Assembly: GCF_026000115.1 (NCBI RefSeq)
Contig: NZ_AP026867.1
Span: 62,001 to 126,000, forward strand
Reading direction: 5' to 3'
Source: Aureispira anguillae
GTDB taxonomy: Bacteria > Bacteroidota > Bacteroidia > Chitinophagales > Saprospiraceae
Length of the DNA stretch: 64,000 nt
The notes beneath the pieces were generated by a model. That model searched no databases. It was not told the origin of the DNA and was given only the letters and a program-made list of their open reading frames with translations. Position 1 is the stretch's first letter; every line of letters begins with the position of its first letter. Of the stretch, positions 17,855-28,705 are shown piece after piece. Both the position numbers and the translations under genes were made by a program.

Positions 17855-20185
17855 ATGAAAAAGTTACTCCTTATTAGATTAGTAGCACTCATTGCTATTT
17901 TTATCCCCAATATTAGTTTTGCCCAGACAATAATAACAGGTAAAATTGTAGATCATCAAACTCAGGAACCTTTAATTGGTGTTAATCTCTGGATTACGAG
18001 TTCTGAAAAAGGAACCATCACCAATACAAATGGAGAGTTTAGCTTAGAAGCTCAAAAAACAGATGAAGTTCAAATCTCTTTTATAGGGTACGAATCACAA
18101 CAAATCAAAGCCAGTGAAATTCCTACGGTTCTCAATCTAAAACCAACCGTTGCAGAATTGAGTAAAGTCATTATTTCGGCCAGTAGAAACCAACAAAGTA
18201 GAGCAGAGGCACCTGCTGCTATTGCTTCGGTGACAGCAACTAGTATTGATGATGCTCGTGCTACTTCTTTGGATCAATTGCTAAATAAAACTCCAGGGGT
18301 ATTTATGGTGGACTTAGGCAATGAGCAGCACAGCATGTCGATTCGCCAACCTCTTTCTTTCAAAAGTTTGTTTTTGTACTTGGAAGATGGTTTGCCGATT
18401 CGCCCAACAGGTGTTTTTAACCACAATGCCTTATTGGAAATGAATCAAGCAAATATCCGTCATATTGAAGTAATTCGAGGCCCATCCTCTTCGCTCTATG
18501 GAAGTGAAGCAATTGGTGGTGCCATCAATTTTATTACCTTGCGTCCAACTTCTGTTCCTACTGCTAGCATTCGTTTGCAGGGCAATAACTTGGGCTATAA
18601 ACGAGTAGATTTGCGTGCAGCAGCTACCTTTGGAAATTTAGGGGTTGCCTTTTCTGGTTATTATGCCAATCGTAGAAATGGTTTTAGAGAACATAGCGAT
18701 TTAGATAAATTAGCCTTGACATTAAAATTAACTTATAAGGTATCAGAAAAAGATTTTTTGTCGGCTGATGCGACGATTATTGATTATAAGTCGGATATGA
18801 CAGGGAGCTTGGACAGCGCCAGTTTTTATGGGCGAAAATATACTTCTCTACATACCTTCACACAACGAGATGTATGGGCATTGCGTTCCAAAATTCAATA
18901 CAAACGTTATTGGACACCCAAAGCAAAAACGAGTGCGGTGGTATTTTTTAGAGATAACTCTATCCAACAGATTCCTTCTTATCGTGTGAAGGACGATTGG
19001 TCTCCTTGGGGAAATCCAACAGGCGACAAAAACTTAGCGCATGGAGAAAGCAACAACAACAGCTACAAAAGCTTTGGAGCTTTGATTCAGCATCGTCAAG
19101 AGTTTGATTTTTTGAAAACTTCTGTAACGGCAGGAGCATCTATTGATTACAGTCCAAATTCGTATCAATCCAATTATATTTCTATCACAAAAAGTGACGA
19201 AGGTATTTATACGAATTATATCAATGAAACAGACTCCATGCTGACCGATTATAAGGTTGGTTTGGTCAACCCAGCAGCTTATGTACAAGTAGAAATGACA
19301 CCATTTAGAAACTTTAAATTTGTGGCTGCGGCTCGTTACGATGCCTTTGTTTATAACTATGACAACAATCTTCCAACAACCGCTTTTTCTGGGGCACCAG
19401 ATAATGTAGATCAATTTTGGGCATTAACCCCTAAAATTGGAGCGACCTATACGATTGCAAAAACTTCGGGTATTTACGCCAACTTTAGCCAAGGTTTTGT
19501 ACCACCACAAATTGGAGAATTATATAGGGGAGTTAGTGTGCCAATTCTAAAACCTGCTACTTATAATAATTTTGAATTGGGAGGTTGGATGAGCTTGTTA
19601 AAAGATAAGTTACATATTGATTTGAGCTTGTATCTAATGGATGGTTTTAACGAAATTTTATCGGTTCGTCAAGATAATGGAACCTATATGAATCAAAACG
19701 CAGGAAAAACACGTCATATGGGAATTGAGTATGGTGTTTATTATAGCCCTATCAAAGATATTTCCATTCGAGTAACAGGATCGAATGCATCTCATACCTT
19801 TTTAGAATACAATGAAAAAGGAACAGACTATGCTGGCAACTTGATGCCACAGGCTCCTAATTGGTTATTTAATACAGAAGTGATGTACAAGCCTCGCTTC
19901 CTAAAAGGTTTCCGTATAGGAGTAGAGATGATGCACATGAACCAATATTATATGGATGCTGCCAATACCAAAATGTACGATGGATTTGTCATTTTTAATG
20001 GGCGAGTGGGTTATACCATCAAAGGATTTGACATCTGGTGTAATGTTATGAATTTTACCAATCAATTGTATTCGCCTAATGCTCGTTTATCGAAATGGGG
20101 AGAGAGCATCACGGTTGGGAATCCTATTAATGTAAATGTAGGAATTGGATATAATTTTGTAGCAGGTATGTACCGTAAAAAATAA
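17855..20185 (+). CDS. TonB-dependent outer-membrane receptor (metal/siderophore type)
   Basis: 776 residues. Signal peptide (ends NISFAQ); carboxypeptidase-regulatory-like domain (about 27-105, GKIVDHQTQEPLIGVNLWI); plug domain (about 115-225) with the signatures LDQLLNKTPGVFM, HIEVIRGPSSSLYGSEAIGG and AINFIT; then a 22-strand-type barrel. It imports a large or scarce ligand across the outer membrane using TonB. The PepSY-domain gene begins 4 bp after its stop, so the two are co-transcribed. That pairing usually points to iron or siderophore (or copper) uptake; the ligand is not deducible here. The last residue is Lys, not the common aromatic one. Confidence 0.92.
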   Translation: MKKLLLIRLVALIAIFIPNISFAQTIITGKIVDHQTQEPLIGVNLWITSSEKGTITNTNGEFSLEAQKTDEVQISFIGYESQQIKASEIPTVLNLKPTVAELSKVIISASRNQQSRAEAPAAIASVTATSIDDARATSLDQLLNKTPGVFMVDLGNEQHSMSIRQPLSFKSLFLYLEDGLPIRPTGVFNHNALLEMNQANIRHIEVIRGPSSSLYGSEAIGGAINFITLRPTSVPTASIRLQGNNLGYKRVDLRAAATFGNLGVAFSGYYANRRNGFREHSDLDKLALTLKLTYKVSEKDFLSADATIIDYKSDMTGSLDSASFYGRKYTSLHTFTQRDVWALRSKIQYKRYWTPKAKTSAVVFFRDNSIQQIPSYRVKDDWSPWGNPTGDKNLAHGESNNNSYKSFGALIQHRQEFDFLKTSVTAGASIDYSPNSYQSNYISITKSDEGIYTNYINETDSMLTDYKVGLVNPAAYVQVEMTPFRNFKFVAAARYDAFVYNYDNNLPTTAFSGAPDNVDQFWALTPKIGATYTIAKTSGIYANFSQGFVPPQIGELYRGVSVPILKPATYNNFELGGWMSLLKDKLHIDLSLYLMDGFNEILSVRQDNGTYMNQNAGKTRHMGIEYGVYYSPIKDISIRVTGSNASHTFLEYNEKGTDYAGNLMPQAPNWLFNTEVMYKPRFLKGFRIGVEMMHMNQYYMDAANTKMYDGFVIFNGRVGYTIKGFDIWCNVMNFTNQLYSPNARLSKWGESITVGNPINVNVGIGYNFVAGMYRKK

Positions 20186-20189
20186 GCAG

Positions 20190-21605
20190 ATGTTTAATAA
20201 ATTATATAAGTGGCACAATCGGATTGGGCTATTGATTGTCATTCCAATTTTGGGTTGGTGTATTAGTGGCTTGACGCATCCTATGATGGCGCACTTATTT
20301 AAAATAAAACCAGCAGAGCGTTTTTTGCGCTCTGCTCCCATACAACTAGATAGTACGAGCATATCATTGGCTGCTGCTCTAAACAAACATAAGATTGCTT
20401 CCTTTCAGAATTTTAGAATGGTCAATTTTGAAGGAACAACTTATTACCAAATTATACAAACAGGAAAACCTAGTTTGTATATCCATGCTACTAAGAATAC
20501 CCTATTGGAAGATGGAGATCAACGGTATGCGACTTATTTAGCCCGTTATTTTTTAGGAGATTCGATCAGTGCTATAAAATCCATCAGCGTTTTAGATCGA
20601 TTTACCTTTGAGTATAAATTTATCAATCGTTTATTGCCCGTTTATAAGGTCTCTTTTGATCGAGGAGACAAAATGGATGTTTATGTAGAAACGAATAGTT
20701 CTAGGTTGGGAACACTTAATAATTCGACTAGAAAAGCCTGCATTGCCATTTTTAGTTATTTGCACAATTGGTCTTTTCTGAACGACTGGCCCAATGCCAA
20801 GCTATTCTTAATGTTGTTGTTTATGGGCTTGTCATTTTTTGTGGCGGCAAGCGGTTTGATTATTTATGGTTTTTTGTGGAAATCATTTCAAACTAGCAAA
20901 GGGGGACAGGTAGACCGTAGCCGAAAATGGCATCGAAGAATTGGGTTGATGGTATCTATTTCGACACTGGCATTTGCTTTTAGTGGAGCTTACCATGCTT
21001 TAGCCAAAAAGTCTTATGCTTCTACTCAAACACTCAAAAATAATTCATTTGATGCAACAATTGTAGCCAATTTGCCTCAATTATGGACTCGTTTGGATGG
21101 AAGATTGGTGAAGAATATAGCTTTGGCATCGTTTGAAGGAAAGACGTTTTATCAAGTCATTTGGATGGATAAGGCTACGGAAGTAGGGTATTTTGAGGTA
21201 CAAAATTTAGCACCAATAAGTAGGGGAGAAGAGCGTTATGCTATTCATTTGGCCAGTAAATATAGCCAATTACCAGCGGATAAAATCCTATCCACAACAC
21301 CTATTCAGCAATTTGGTGGAGAATATGGATTTATCAATAAGCGATTGCCTGTTGCCAAAGTACAATACGATACGGAGGAACAGCATAGTATTTATGTGGA
21401 AACTTCTTCGGGAAAATTAGCAGCTAACATTTCTTCTGCCAAACGTTGGGAGGCATTGAGCTTTCTAATTTTGCATAAGTATCACTTTTTAGATCCAATG
21501 GGCAAAAAAGTGAGAGATGCCGTAATTGTTGTGCTTATTCTGGGAATTATGCTCGTTCATATCCTAGGACTTGTATTGTGGTTGCGACGTTATAATCGAG
21601 GTTAA
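20190..21605 (+). CDS. PepSY-associated membrane protein, putative ferric reductase
   Basis: 471 residues with about four to five membrane helices and two tandem modules. Each begins with a basic W-H-x-x-I-G helix (LYKWHNRIGLLIVIPILGWC at residue 5 and RKWHRRIGLMVSISTLAFAF near residue 250) followed by PepSY-like periplasmic domains (ARYFLGDSISAIKSI; LASKYSQLPADKIL). PepSY_TM proteins next to siderophore receptors are thought to reduce or release iron in the periplasm. Conserved histidines in the helices could bind heme. Directly downstream of the TonB receptor with a 4-bp gap. Substrate inferred from context. Confidence 0.85.
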   Translation: MFNKLYKWHNRIGLLIVIPILGWCISGLTHPMMAHLFKIKPAERFLRSAPIQLDSTSISLAAALNKHKIASFQNFRMVNFEGTTYYQIIQTGKPSLYIHATKNTLLEDGDQRYATYLARYFLGDSISAIKSISVLDRFTFEYKFINRLLPVYKVSFDRGDKMDVYVETNSSRLGTLNNSTRKACIAIFSYLHNWSFLNDWPNAKLFLMLLFMGLSFFVAASGLIIYGFLWKSFQTSKGGQVDRSRKWHRRIGLMVSISTLAFAFSGAYHALAKKSYASTQTLKNNSFDATIVANLPQLWTRLDGRLVKNIALASFEGKTFYQVIWMDKATEVGYFEVQNLAPISRGEERYAIHLASKYSQLPADKILSTTPIQQFGGEYGFINKRLPVAKVQYDTEEQHSIYVETSSGKLAANISSAKRWEALSFLILHKYHFLDPMGKKVRDAVIVVLILGIMLVHILGLVLWLRRYNRG

Positions 21606-21642
21606 TTAGAGCAGAAGTTGTTTTGTGTACTGATGAAAAATA

Positions 21643-21679
21643 GGAGTTTGCGAAGAAGGATTACCTTCTTGCAAACTCC
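21643..21679. terminator. Convergent hairpin terminator
   Basis: Arms GGAGTTTGCGAAGAAGG and CCTTCTTGCAAACTCC pair with a single bulged G, with a 4-nt loop. It lies between the convergent PepSY gene and the large TonB receptor gene and could stop transcription from either side. Confidence 0.65.
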
Positions 21680-21744
21680 ATTCTTCTATTAAAGCATCTA
21701 TTGGTTCTCTATAGTTGGTTTTAAGGTTTAGTTGATCAATAGAT

Positions 21745-24700
21745 TTAGAAAGAAAAACTTGCCCCCAAAAAGATTCTACGAGGGCGAGAAATATTGTAAG
21801 GGTCGTTCATACGCAAATTGTATAACATCTCATACGATTGTGGCTGAGAGGCAGCAAAACCAGGACCAGGTCCATTGCTAGCAGTTAAAAAGCCGTCATC
21901 GGTTGGAGAGCCTGTAACAGAATAAACATCCAATACATTTTGAGTGTTAAATAGATTGGTGACTCTCAAATATATATTTAAACGCATGGGGTTTTTACTG
22001 TTCTTTCCGATTACAAAATTGCGATCAATTTTTAGTCCAACACGGAAATTCCAAGGTTTTCTAGCACCATTGACACTACCATCTGTATTTCTATCGGTAG
22101 AACTATGACCAAGCCCTCCAGCTATTTGTTTGCGGGTATAGGGGCGTCCTGAATTGGCATTGACGCTAAGGCTTAAACCAGTGTTGGCGAATACTTCAAA
22201 ATTGCCAATCTTAGGACCAAAGTAATCATCTCCTCCTTTCAAGCGATAGTCAATATTAGCATAAAGCGTATGACGTTGATCAAAATCCAAGGCAAATACA
22301 TATTTTAATTCTTGCGCAGTTCCTCCTACCGCAGAAAACGGATTGGAACCAGTTCCTTCAGAAAATTGCAAAACGTAATTGGCAATAATTTTTAGATTTT
22401 TATGACGCAATGTTTCATACTCTAATTTAAAAGATTTAGTCGTTGAAAAATCATCATTCCCAAAGGTCAAATAGGTATTGGGGTACGCATAGGTGTATTG
22501 CTGAATCTGAATCAAATCTCGTTCTTCTTTATAGATCAACGAAAGCTTTAATTTAGAAAAATCGTTGAGTGCTTGTTGGAAACCTACCTCATAATTGATG
22601 GTACGCTCAGGTTTTAGGTTAGGATTATTGATGATGCCATTGCTTTTGGTAATTTCTCTAAAATTATAATAATCGTAAGCGGAAGCAAAAGAACCTTGTG
22701 GTGGTCGCTGAGACAAAATATCATAGTTAGCATAAAAATTAGATTCCTTTGAAATAGGAAATGACAAAGCAATCCTAGGCATTACAATGATTTCGGGAGT
22801 ATAATCTCTAAACGATTGGTTAGGATCGTAGTTTTGACCCTGAGGATCAATATGAGCTGTTCCAAAACCTTTTAATGCAGGAACAAAAGTAGTACCCAAT
22901 TCACTAGCTGTATTAACAGGCAATCCCTGAGCATTGTACCATTGTTTGCCATCTCTATACCCAATCACTGTAGCATCTTTATTGTTATCATTAACATAAA
23001 CGGCAAAGTCATCTCCAATATTAGTTGGTCTACTATATTCTGGGCTTTGTCCAACCGCATAAATAGAATTTTCACTTTCAAATTCTGCGGCAGTTTCATA
23101 ACCTGTAATGCTATAAGGATCTTTTAGAACGCTGGTATTGGCATCATAACTATCAAAACGGACTCCTAATCGGCAAATAATATCTTTATAAATAAACTTG
23201 TCTTCGATATAACCTGATAGATAAATCGGATTGTTGGGCGCAACAGGGCGGGTTTTGATCCCATTTTCATCTGTAGCAGTAAAAAAGTCATTAAAACTAA
23301 CATTGGTTCCCAAAGGGTTTCCTTTGTAGTCATAACCGTAGTAGTTAATGATTCGTTGGCTTCCTGTAATTAACGTAGTGGGTTCAAACCAATCCAGTTG
23401 CATTTGGTCTGGTGTCAATTCATGTACTGCAATCCAATCTCTTTTGTTCAAGCCGAGTGATTTTCTTAGGTTGGCTCCAAACTGAGTCATTGCTACTTCA
23501 TTACCTTCTTCATCTTTACGTATTAATGCATCGTATAATTGATAATTGCGTTGGGTTTCTGTATCGTAATAGTTTTCGCCAGTTGGTCGGCTTTGATCTG
23601 TTGCATTAGAGATATGAGTATTCGCACTTTGATAGGCCAGTTCCCATAAACTAAATGGATTGATGTTATAGCTACGAGTAACTTGTTGTTCAAAAGTACC
23701 TCCCAAATTAATTTGGTGGCGCATTGGGTTGCCTGATTTTTGGTTGGCAACTAAATCAAATTTGACTTGTACATTAGCTCTTGCCTGTGAACTATTGCTT
23801 TTGCTAAAACCTGAGTTGGTAAGGTGTGGTGCATTAAATAAATCATAGACAGAACTACGTCCCCCTGCAATTGTTCCATTGATGACTTCCATCTCATTGA
23901 TGGATGTTGGGGCATTGGGATTAGAATTGGGCTGGTCAATCAGATTATTATAAGCAGCCAAACCTGGATTGATGTCCATATTTGCCTCGTACTTATCAAA
24001 GGAATTAAAGAAGGCAGCATGCCCTGTTTGTTCTTTCCATCCAATGATTTCTCCTGCTGAATCATAGATAGGAATAGAATCTATGATGCCAATAACAGGC
24101 AGTCTACTTTCATAAAACTTTCCTACATAACCATATTCCCACAAGCGATCCTTATAACGAGGATCTTCTCTTGAAAAATTAGTTTGGTTATAGCTTCCAA
24201 TGAGTTCATAACTTAAATTTTGGAATACTGGTTGCAAGCGGTTTAAATCGCCGTCTTCTTCTTCTTTGTTGCCTGGAATGGTAGAACTAACAGTGTGGTT
24301 AAAGCGAGCAGAAAAGCCAATGGTGTTAAATTTTTGATTAGGGTTAAAATTATAATTAAACAATTGATTATTGACGTCTGCTATATTTCCCCAGTCAAAT
24401 CTTCCGCTTGCATCTACCGAAAAGAAATAATCAGAAGAAGGTTTGAATTCTATGCTGGCGGAATACTGCGCATAAGAGTTACGTGCATTAGAACGTACAT
24501 TGGTTTTTTCTAAATCGTCAGCAGTTAAAAAGTCAGAGGCATAAACCGTACCTGTACCACTAGGGTTTGCTATTAGTGGGTTCTCTAATAATTCTTTTAG
24601 TTTTTCGTCACTCAACTTAAAGGTATTTAACGCAGAAGGACGGTTGTCTTTTGTAGTGAAGTAAGACCCTGAAAAACGATAGCCTAAAATCGTTGATTTT

Positions 24701-25527
24701 ACGATTTTTCCATTGCGCTTAAGGGTGTCACCCAGTGCATTAATCATAGGTTTGGCAATCATAGGACCTGAGAAAAAAGCATTGAGGGTAGAGGCTCCAA
24801 AATTGTCTAAAAATTGCGAAGTTTCTGCTTGTATACTTCCTCTAAATTGGGTAGCGGGGTCTTTGGTGATAATGTTAGTGATGGACCCTGTTGCATTACC
24901 ATATTGAGCAGAAATACCACTGGTCATAATTTGAATCTCTGCAATTTCAACATCAGCAATTGGAATAACACCACCAAGGACAGGAATGCCATTGACCATA
25001 ATCAAGTTACTGGTCGTACGACTTCCTCCAGAGCTAATGGCTTCTCCTTCATCTGCTGCATTAACGGTTGCAGTACTGGTAATGGCTCCTCCGATGCCTC
25101 TTTCTGGATTGTTGACAATAAATTCGGCATCACGGGTAGAGCCTCCTTCATTTTTGCCTGGATCTACGATAGGATCTTTTGCTGTGATAGTTGTTGTTTC
25201 TATTTTTACAACTTGACTAAGCTGCACATCCATAAATCGAACCTGTCCTGAAGAAATGCTAATCCCTGTAATGGTCTTAGAAGGATAACTAGGATAAGTA
25301 ATCACCAAGCTATAACTTCCCACTTTGATGTTAGAAAAATTATAGTTACCGTTCAAATCTGTCTCAACAACAGCAATTTGGTTGTCTCCCTGCATCAATG
25401 CCATAGGAGCAAAGGGGAGGCTTTCTTCAGACTCTTCGTCTGTTAGTTGACCTTGTAGGCTACCTGTTTGTGCCCATGCGCTACTGCAAAATAGTAGTAG
25501 TGCGAATGAAATAAAATAACGAATCAT
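21745..25527 (-). CDS. Oar-like TonB-dependent receptor
   Basis: 1260 residues from the ATG at 25527; the TTG two codons upstream is less likely. Signal peptide (ends SSAWAQ), an N-terminal carboxypeptidase-regulatory-like domain (about 25-110, GQLTDEESEESLPFAPMALM), a plug with VNGIPVLGG and an AEIQIMTSGISAQYGNATG motif, and a large barrel ending in the aromatic GASFSF. Size and layout fit Oar/OmpA-related receptors, which carry large substrates such as peptides or proteins. It is monocistronic, with a divergent neighbour 775 bp away that is also a TonB-type receptor. No SusD partner is adjacent, which argues against a polysaccharide locus. Confidence 0.9.
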   Translation of the reverse strand: MIRYFISFALLLFCSSAWAQTGSLQGQLTDEESEESLPFAPMALMQGDNQIAVVETDLNGNYNFSNIKVGSYSLVITYPSYPSKTITGISISSGQVRFMDVQLSQVVKIETTTITAKDPIVDPGKNEGGSTRDAEFIVNNPERGIGGAITSTATVNAADEGEAISSGGSRTTSNLIMVNGIPVLGGVIPIADVEIAEIQIMTSGISAQYGNATGSITNIITKDPATQFRGSIQAETSQFLDNFGASTLNAFFSGPMIAKPMINALGDTLKRNGKIVKSTILGYRFSGSYFTTKDNRPSALNTFKLSDEKLKELLENPLIANPSGTGTVYASDFLTADDLEKTNVRSNARNSYAQYSASIEFKPSSDYFFSVDASGRFDWGNIADVNNQLFNYNFNPNQKFNTIGFSARFNHTVSSTIPGNKEEEDGDLNRLQPVFQNLSYELIGSYNQTNFSREDPRYKDRLWEYGYVGKFYESRLPVIGIIDSIPIYDSAGEIIGWKEQTGHAAFFNSFDKYEANMDINPGLAAYNNLIDQPNSNPNAPTSINEMEVINGTIAGGRSSVYDLFNAPHLTNSGFSKSNSSQARANVQVKFDLVANQKSGNPMRHQINLGGTFEQQVTRSYNINPFSLWELAYQSANTHISNATDQSRPTGENYYDTETQRNYQLYDALIRKDEEGNEVAMTQFGANLRKSLGLNKRDWIAVHELTPDQMQLDWFEPTTLITGSQRIINYYGYDYKGNPLGTNVSFNDFFTATDENGIKTRPVAPNNPIYLSGYIEDKFIYKDIICRLGVRFDSYDANTSVLKDPYSITGYETAAEFESENSIYAVGQSPEYSRPTNIGDDFAVYVNDNNKDATVIGYRDGKQWYNAQGLPVNTASELGTTFVPALKGFGTAHIDPQGQNYDPNQSFRDYTPEIIVMPRIALSFPISKESNFYANYDILSQRPPQGSFASAYDYYNFREITKSNGIINNPNLKPERTINYEVGFQQALNDFSKLKLSLIYKEERDLIQIQQYTYAYPNTYLTFGNDDFSTTKSFKLEYETLRHKNLKIIANYVLQFSEGTGSNPFSAVGGTAQELKYVFALDFDQRHTLYANIDYRLKGGDDYFGPKIGNFEVFANTGLSLSVNANSGRPYTRKQIAGGLGHSSTDRNTDGSVNGARKPWNFRVGLKIDRNFVIGKNSKNPMRLNIYLRVTNLFNTQNVLDVYSVTGSPTDDGFLTASNGPGPGFAASQPQSYEMLYNLRMNDPYNISRPRRIFLGASFSF

Positions 25528-25533
25528 AACCAA

Positions 25534-26302
25534 TAAGCTTTTAATAGTGTTAGCAAAAGCCCTTTTGGTTGAGTTAGTAGAAGATTGAGTAGAGTAGAAG
25601 AAAGTGCATCAATATGCCCGTATTGATACCTTCCTATAGTACAAATATGACACTAATAAAATCAAGGAACAAACACATAAAATGGTGTTTCTCAATTATA
25701 GAAAGCTATTTTTTTTGATTTTTATAAGCTTCTAAGATCTTTTTCTCAAAAAAAACAAAGCTTTAAAGAGGCCGTAACACTAAAATAATCTTTGTTTCTT
25801 GAAAAAAAAGAAGGCGAAAAAATAGAGCGAACGAAGTTTTTTTTAGCCTAAATATTTACTTTTTTTCTTATTTTAAGAAGATACGTTCCTTAATTGAGAA
25901 ATGAGAAGGTAAGCTTACCTTAACTTGTTCTTAAAATCCTATACAATTAAAAATAATTGTTTAATTTTGCATTATAGAGATCGTGTTAAGAAACAAAAAA
26001 ATAGAATAAGCCGTAAGTTATCAATAACTTCTACCTATAATTTTTTGTTTTTAAGTAATCGTTCACAATACTTATCCCAGAACAACTACCTAAAGAATCT
26101 CATCCCGTCATTTCCCTAGATTTTTCAATACTTAATTTTTGAGAATATAGTTTGCTCTTTTAGCGACAAACATGATTCTCAAATTATACTTTAATAGTAG
26201 TTTATAAGCTACAAAATCCCCCCCCTTTTATTCACTATAGCCAATTGGTTTGAAGGAATGCCATAATCTTTTTAAGCAATAGGCTATATAATTGTTCTAA
26301 GA
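25534..26302. other. AT-rich divergent region between two receptor genes, 769 bp
   Basis: No credible gene; a 64-codon open frame at 25925-26119 has no ribosomal or compositional support. A TAATTTTG -7 box (25962-25969) faces right but is over 300 bp from the downstream start. A run of seven or more Cs is at about 26219. Confidence 0.4.
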
Positions 26303-28705
26303 ATGAAAAATATAGTTAACAAGACAAAGTACTTATTATTATTAGGTTGTTTATTGAGAAGTTTCACAAGTATTGCGCAAGACATTGAACTAAAAAAACA
26401 AACATTCCGAGGATATATAATTGATCGGACGACACAGAATGGAATTTCTGGAGCGTTCATAGAACTATTAAATCATTCGCCTAGAATTTCTGCTATTTCT
26501 GGAGAGAATGGCATGTTTGAACTAAAAAATGTTCCTGTAGGGCATCAGAGGGTACAAGTAGAACTAGTTGGGTACTATGAAACAATTCATTCTCAATTAG
26601 TAGTAGCGGGGAAAGAAGCTGTTGCAACAATTGCATTAGATGAAAAAGTAAAAAGTTTTGTTACCGTAGAAGCCAAACGGAGTAAAGTAAAGGACAAAGG
26701 AAGGTTTCGCAATGAAAAAATGGAAACGGTTGATGAAATGAACCCGATTAGCACTCGCACCTTTAATATAGAAGAAGCGACGAAGTATGTTGGTGCTTAT
26801 GGCGATCCTGCTCGAATTGTAACTAATTTTTCGGGAATGTTTAATATTGATGACTCTCAAAATTTTATTGTATCTAGAGGAAATAGCCCTTATGGAATGC
26901 AGTGGATGATAGAGGGAGTACCTGTTGATAATCCCAATCATTTGGCAACAATGGGAAATACAGGAGCCATCTTTCCCTTGTTAAACAATAATTTGTTAGA
27001 TGATTCAGACTTTACCAATGGGGCATTGGCTGCTCAATATAGCAATGTTTACTCTGGTGTTTTTGATGTCAATTTGCGAGAAGGAAACAATAGTCAACAT
27101 GAATTTATGGCTCAGTTAAGTACGTTTGGTGCTGAATTTATGGCAGAAGGTCCTTTTCAAAAAAAAGGAGCATCCTATGCTGTTGCTGTTCGGGCTGGAA
27201 TATTTGATTTGATTCAGTTGGTTGGGATAGATATAGGATCGAATGCATCCCCACATTATTATGACGTTAATTTCAAACTAGATATTCCCACTAAAAAACT
27301 AGGTCATTTTTCTATATTTGGAATTGGAGGATTATCAGATGTGGCGTTGTTAAATGAGGGCGTGGATTCTAGCGATATTTTTGCAGAACAAGGGATTGAT
27401 TTATACATCAATGCCAATTTTGGATTGGTGGGAGTTAAGCATCAAAAATTCTTTGGCAAGCAAACCTATTTAAAAACAACCTTGTCCTATTTGTTGGAAG
27501 ATTATCGATCGCATCGAGATACGATTTATCCAGATAGTGTAAGCCCTTATTTTGCGGTCAAAAATTTTCGACAGCGCATTGGGCTTTCTAGTATTTTAAA
27601 TAAAAAGATTAGCTCTAAATTTACCTTTAGATTAGGGGCACATGGTTATTTGCATTTTATTTCTATTTGGGATCGTTGGTTGCAGCGGGACGAAACCCAT
27701 TCCAAGGCAGAGGATATACAAGTTTTAGCCAGTGGCTTTTTTCAAGCTCAATACAAATTTTCACAGCGTTTGGTGCTGACCTTGGGGGTTCAAGGAATGT
27801 ATTGGACTCTAAATAAAGACTCTTGGGCGATAGAACCTCGCTTTGCCCTGAACTGGTATCTTGCTGCACGACATAAGCTAAGTTTAGGTTATGGTTGGCA
27901 TAGCCGAATACAATCTTTTACAATGTCCTTTTTTGTACAGAAACGAGCGGACGGTACTTATGATACGAGCAATCGAGCCTTAGGTCCAACACGAAGCCAC
28001 CATGTTGTCTTGGCTTATGATGCTTATTTGGCGAAGTTTTGGGGATTAAGGGCTAATCTTTATGCCTTGTACAATACCAATATTCCAGTTTTGAGTACAC
28101 CGAGTAGTTTATCCATTGCCAATCATGGAGCTTTTTCTATTTACCCAGAATTGGTGGGCTGGGAAAGTACAGGCGAAGGTTTTGGATATGGGGCTGAGTT
28201 GTCGATCGAAAAATTCTTTAGCCAAGGTTACTATGGTTTATTATCAGGGGCTTATCAGCGATCTTTTTATAAAGGGAGTGATGAGATTTGGAGAAACAGT
28301 GCTTTTGATGTGCAATATATTGCATCTGCCGTTATGGGAAAAGAATTAAAGATAGGAAAGAAAAAGAGAAATATCATTTATGCCGACCTTCGCTTCAATT
28401 TGCATGGGGGACTTCCTTATACGCCTGTAGATTTGGAAGCTTCTAGAAGGCTAGGAACGGAAGTGTTGGTAGAGGAACAGGCTTATACTGAACGTTTGGG
28501 AGTCTATCGAAGGATTGATATACGTCTTGGCGCTCGATTTAACCATCGAAAAAAGCGCATTTCACATCATGTTTATATCGAAGTATTAAATGTCACTAAT
28601 TTTAAAAATGATCTACAGGTTAAGTATAATGTCAATACTGAGCAAATAGAACGAGCTAAACAATTTGGTTTTTTGCCCAATGTATTTTACCAGATTCGTT
28701 TTTAG
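26303..28705 (+). CDS. TonB-dependent receptor with carboxypeptidase-like N-terminal domain
   Basis: 800 residues. Signal peptide (ends FTSIAQ), carboxypeptidase-regulatory-like domain (about 32-115, GYIIDRTTQNGISGAFIEL), then a plug-like segment with GDPARIVTNFSGMF, NFIVSRGNSPYGMQWMIEGV and VDNPNHLATMG, followed by beta-barrel sequence ending YQIRF. The terminal phenylalanine fits outer-membrane insertion. This subtype is common in Bacteroidota; ligand unknown. It stands alone, divergent from the Oar-like receptor. The plug lacks the typical RGPSSxLYG motif, having only SRGNSPYG, so it may be specialised. Confidence 0.85.
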   Translation: MKNIVNKTKYLLLLGCLLRSFTSIAQDIELKKQTFRGYIIDRTTQNGISGAFIELLNHSPRISAISGENGMFELKNVPVGHQRVQVELVGYYETIHSQLVVAGKEAVATIALDEKVKSFVTVEAKRSKVKDKGRFRNEKMETVDEMNPISTRTFNIEEATKYVGAYGDPARIVTNFSGMFNIDDSQNFIVSRGNSPYGMQWMIEGVPVDNPNHLATMGNTGAIFPLLNNNLLDDSDFTNGALAAQYSNVYSGVFDVNLREGNNSQHEFMAQLSTFGAEFMAEGPFQKKGASYAVAVRAGIFDLIQLVGIDIGSNASPHYYDVNFKLDIPTKKLGHFSIFGIGGLSDVALLNEGVDSSDIFAEQGIDLYINANFGLVGVKHQKFFGKQTYLKTTLSYLLEDYRSHRDTIYPDSVSPYFAVKNFRQRIGLSSILNKKISSKFTFRLGAHGYLHFISIWDRWLQRDETHSKAEDIQVLASGFFQAQYKFSQRLVLTLGVQGMYWTLNKDSWAIEPRFALNWYLAARHKLSLGYGWHSRIQSFTMSFFVQKRADGTYDTSNRALGPTRSHHVVLAYDAYLAKFWGLRANLYALYNTNIPVLSTPSSLSIANHGAFSIYPELVGWESTGEGFGYGAELSIEKFFSQGYYGLLSGAYQRSFYKGSDEIWRNSAFDVQYIASAVMGKELKIGKKKRNIIYADLRFNLHGGLPYTPVDLEASRRLGTEVLVEEQAYTERLGVYRRIDIRLGARFNHRKKRISHHVYIEVLNVTNFKNDLQVKYNVNTEQIERAKQFGFLPNVFYQIRF

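Noticed and set aside
24814-25251. 145-codon plus-strand frame
   Set aside because: It lies wholly antisense within the Oar-like receptor gene and has no recognisable domain.
25925-26119. 64-codon plus-strand frame between two receptor genes
   Set aside because: Low-complexity, basic and Asn/Leu-rich product in AT-rich DNA with no supporting start signal or family match.
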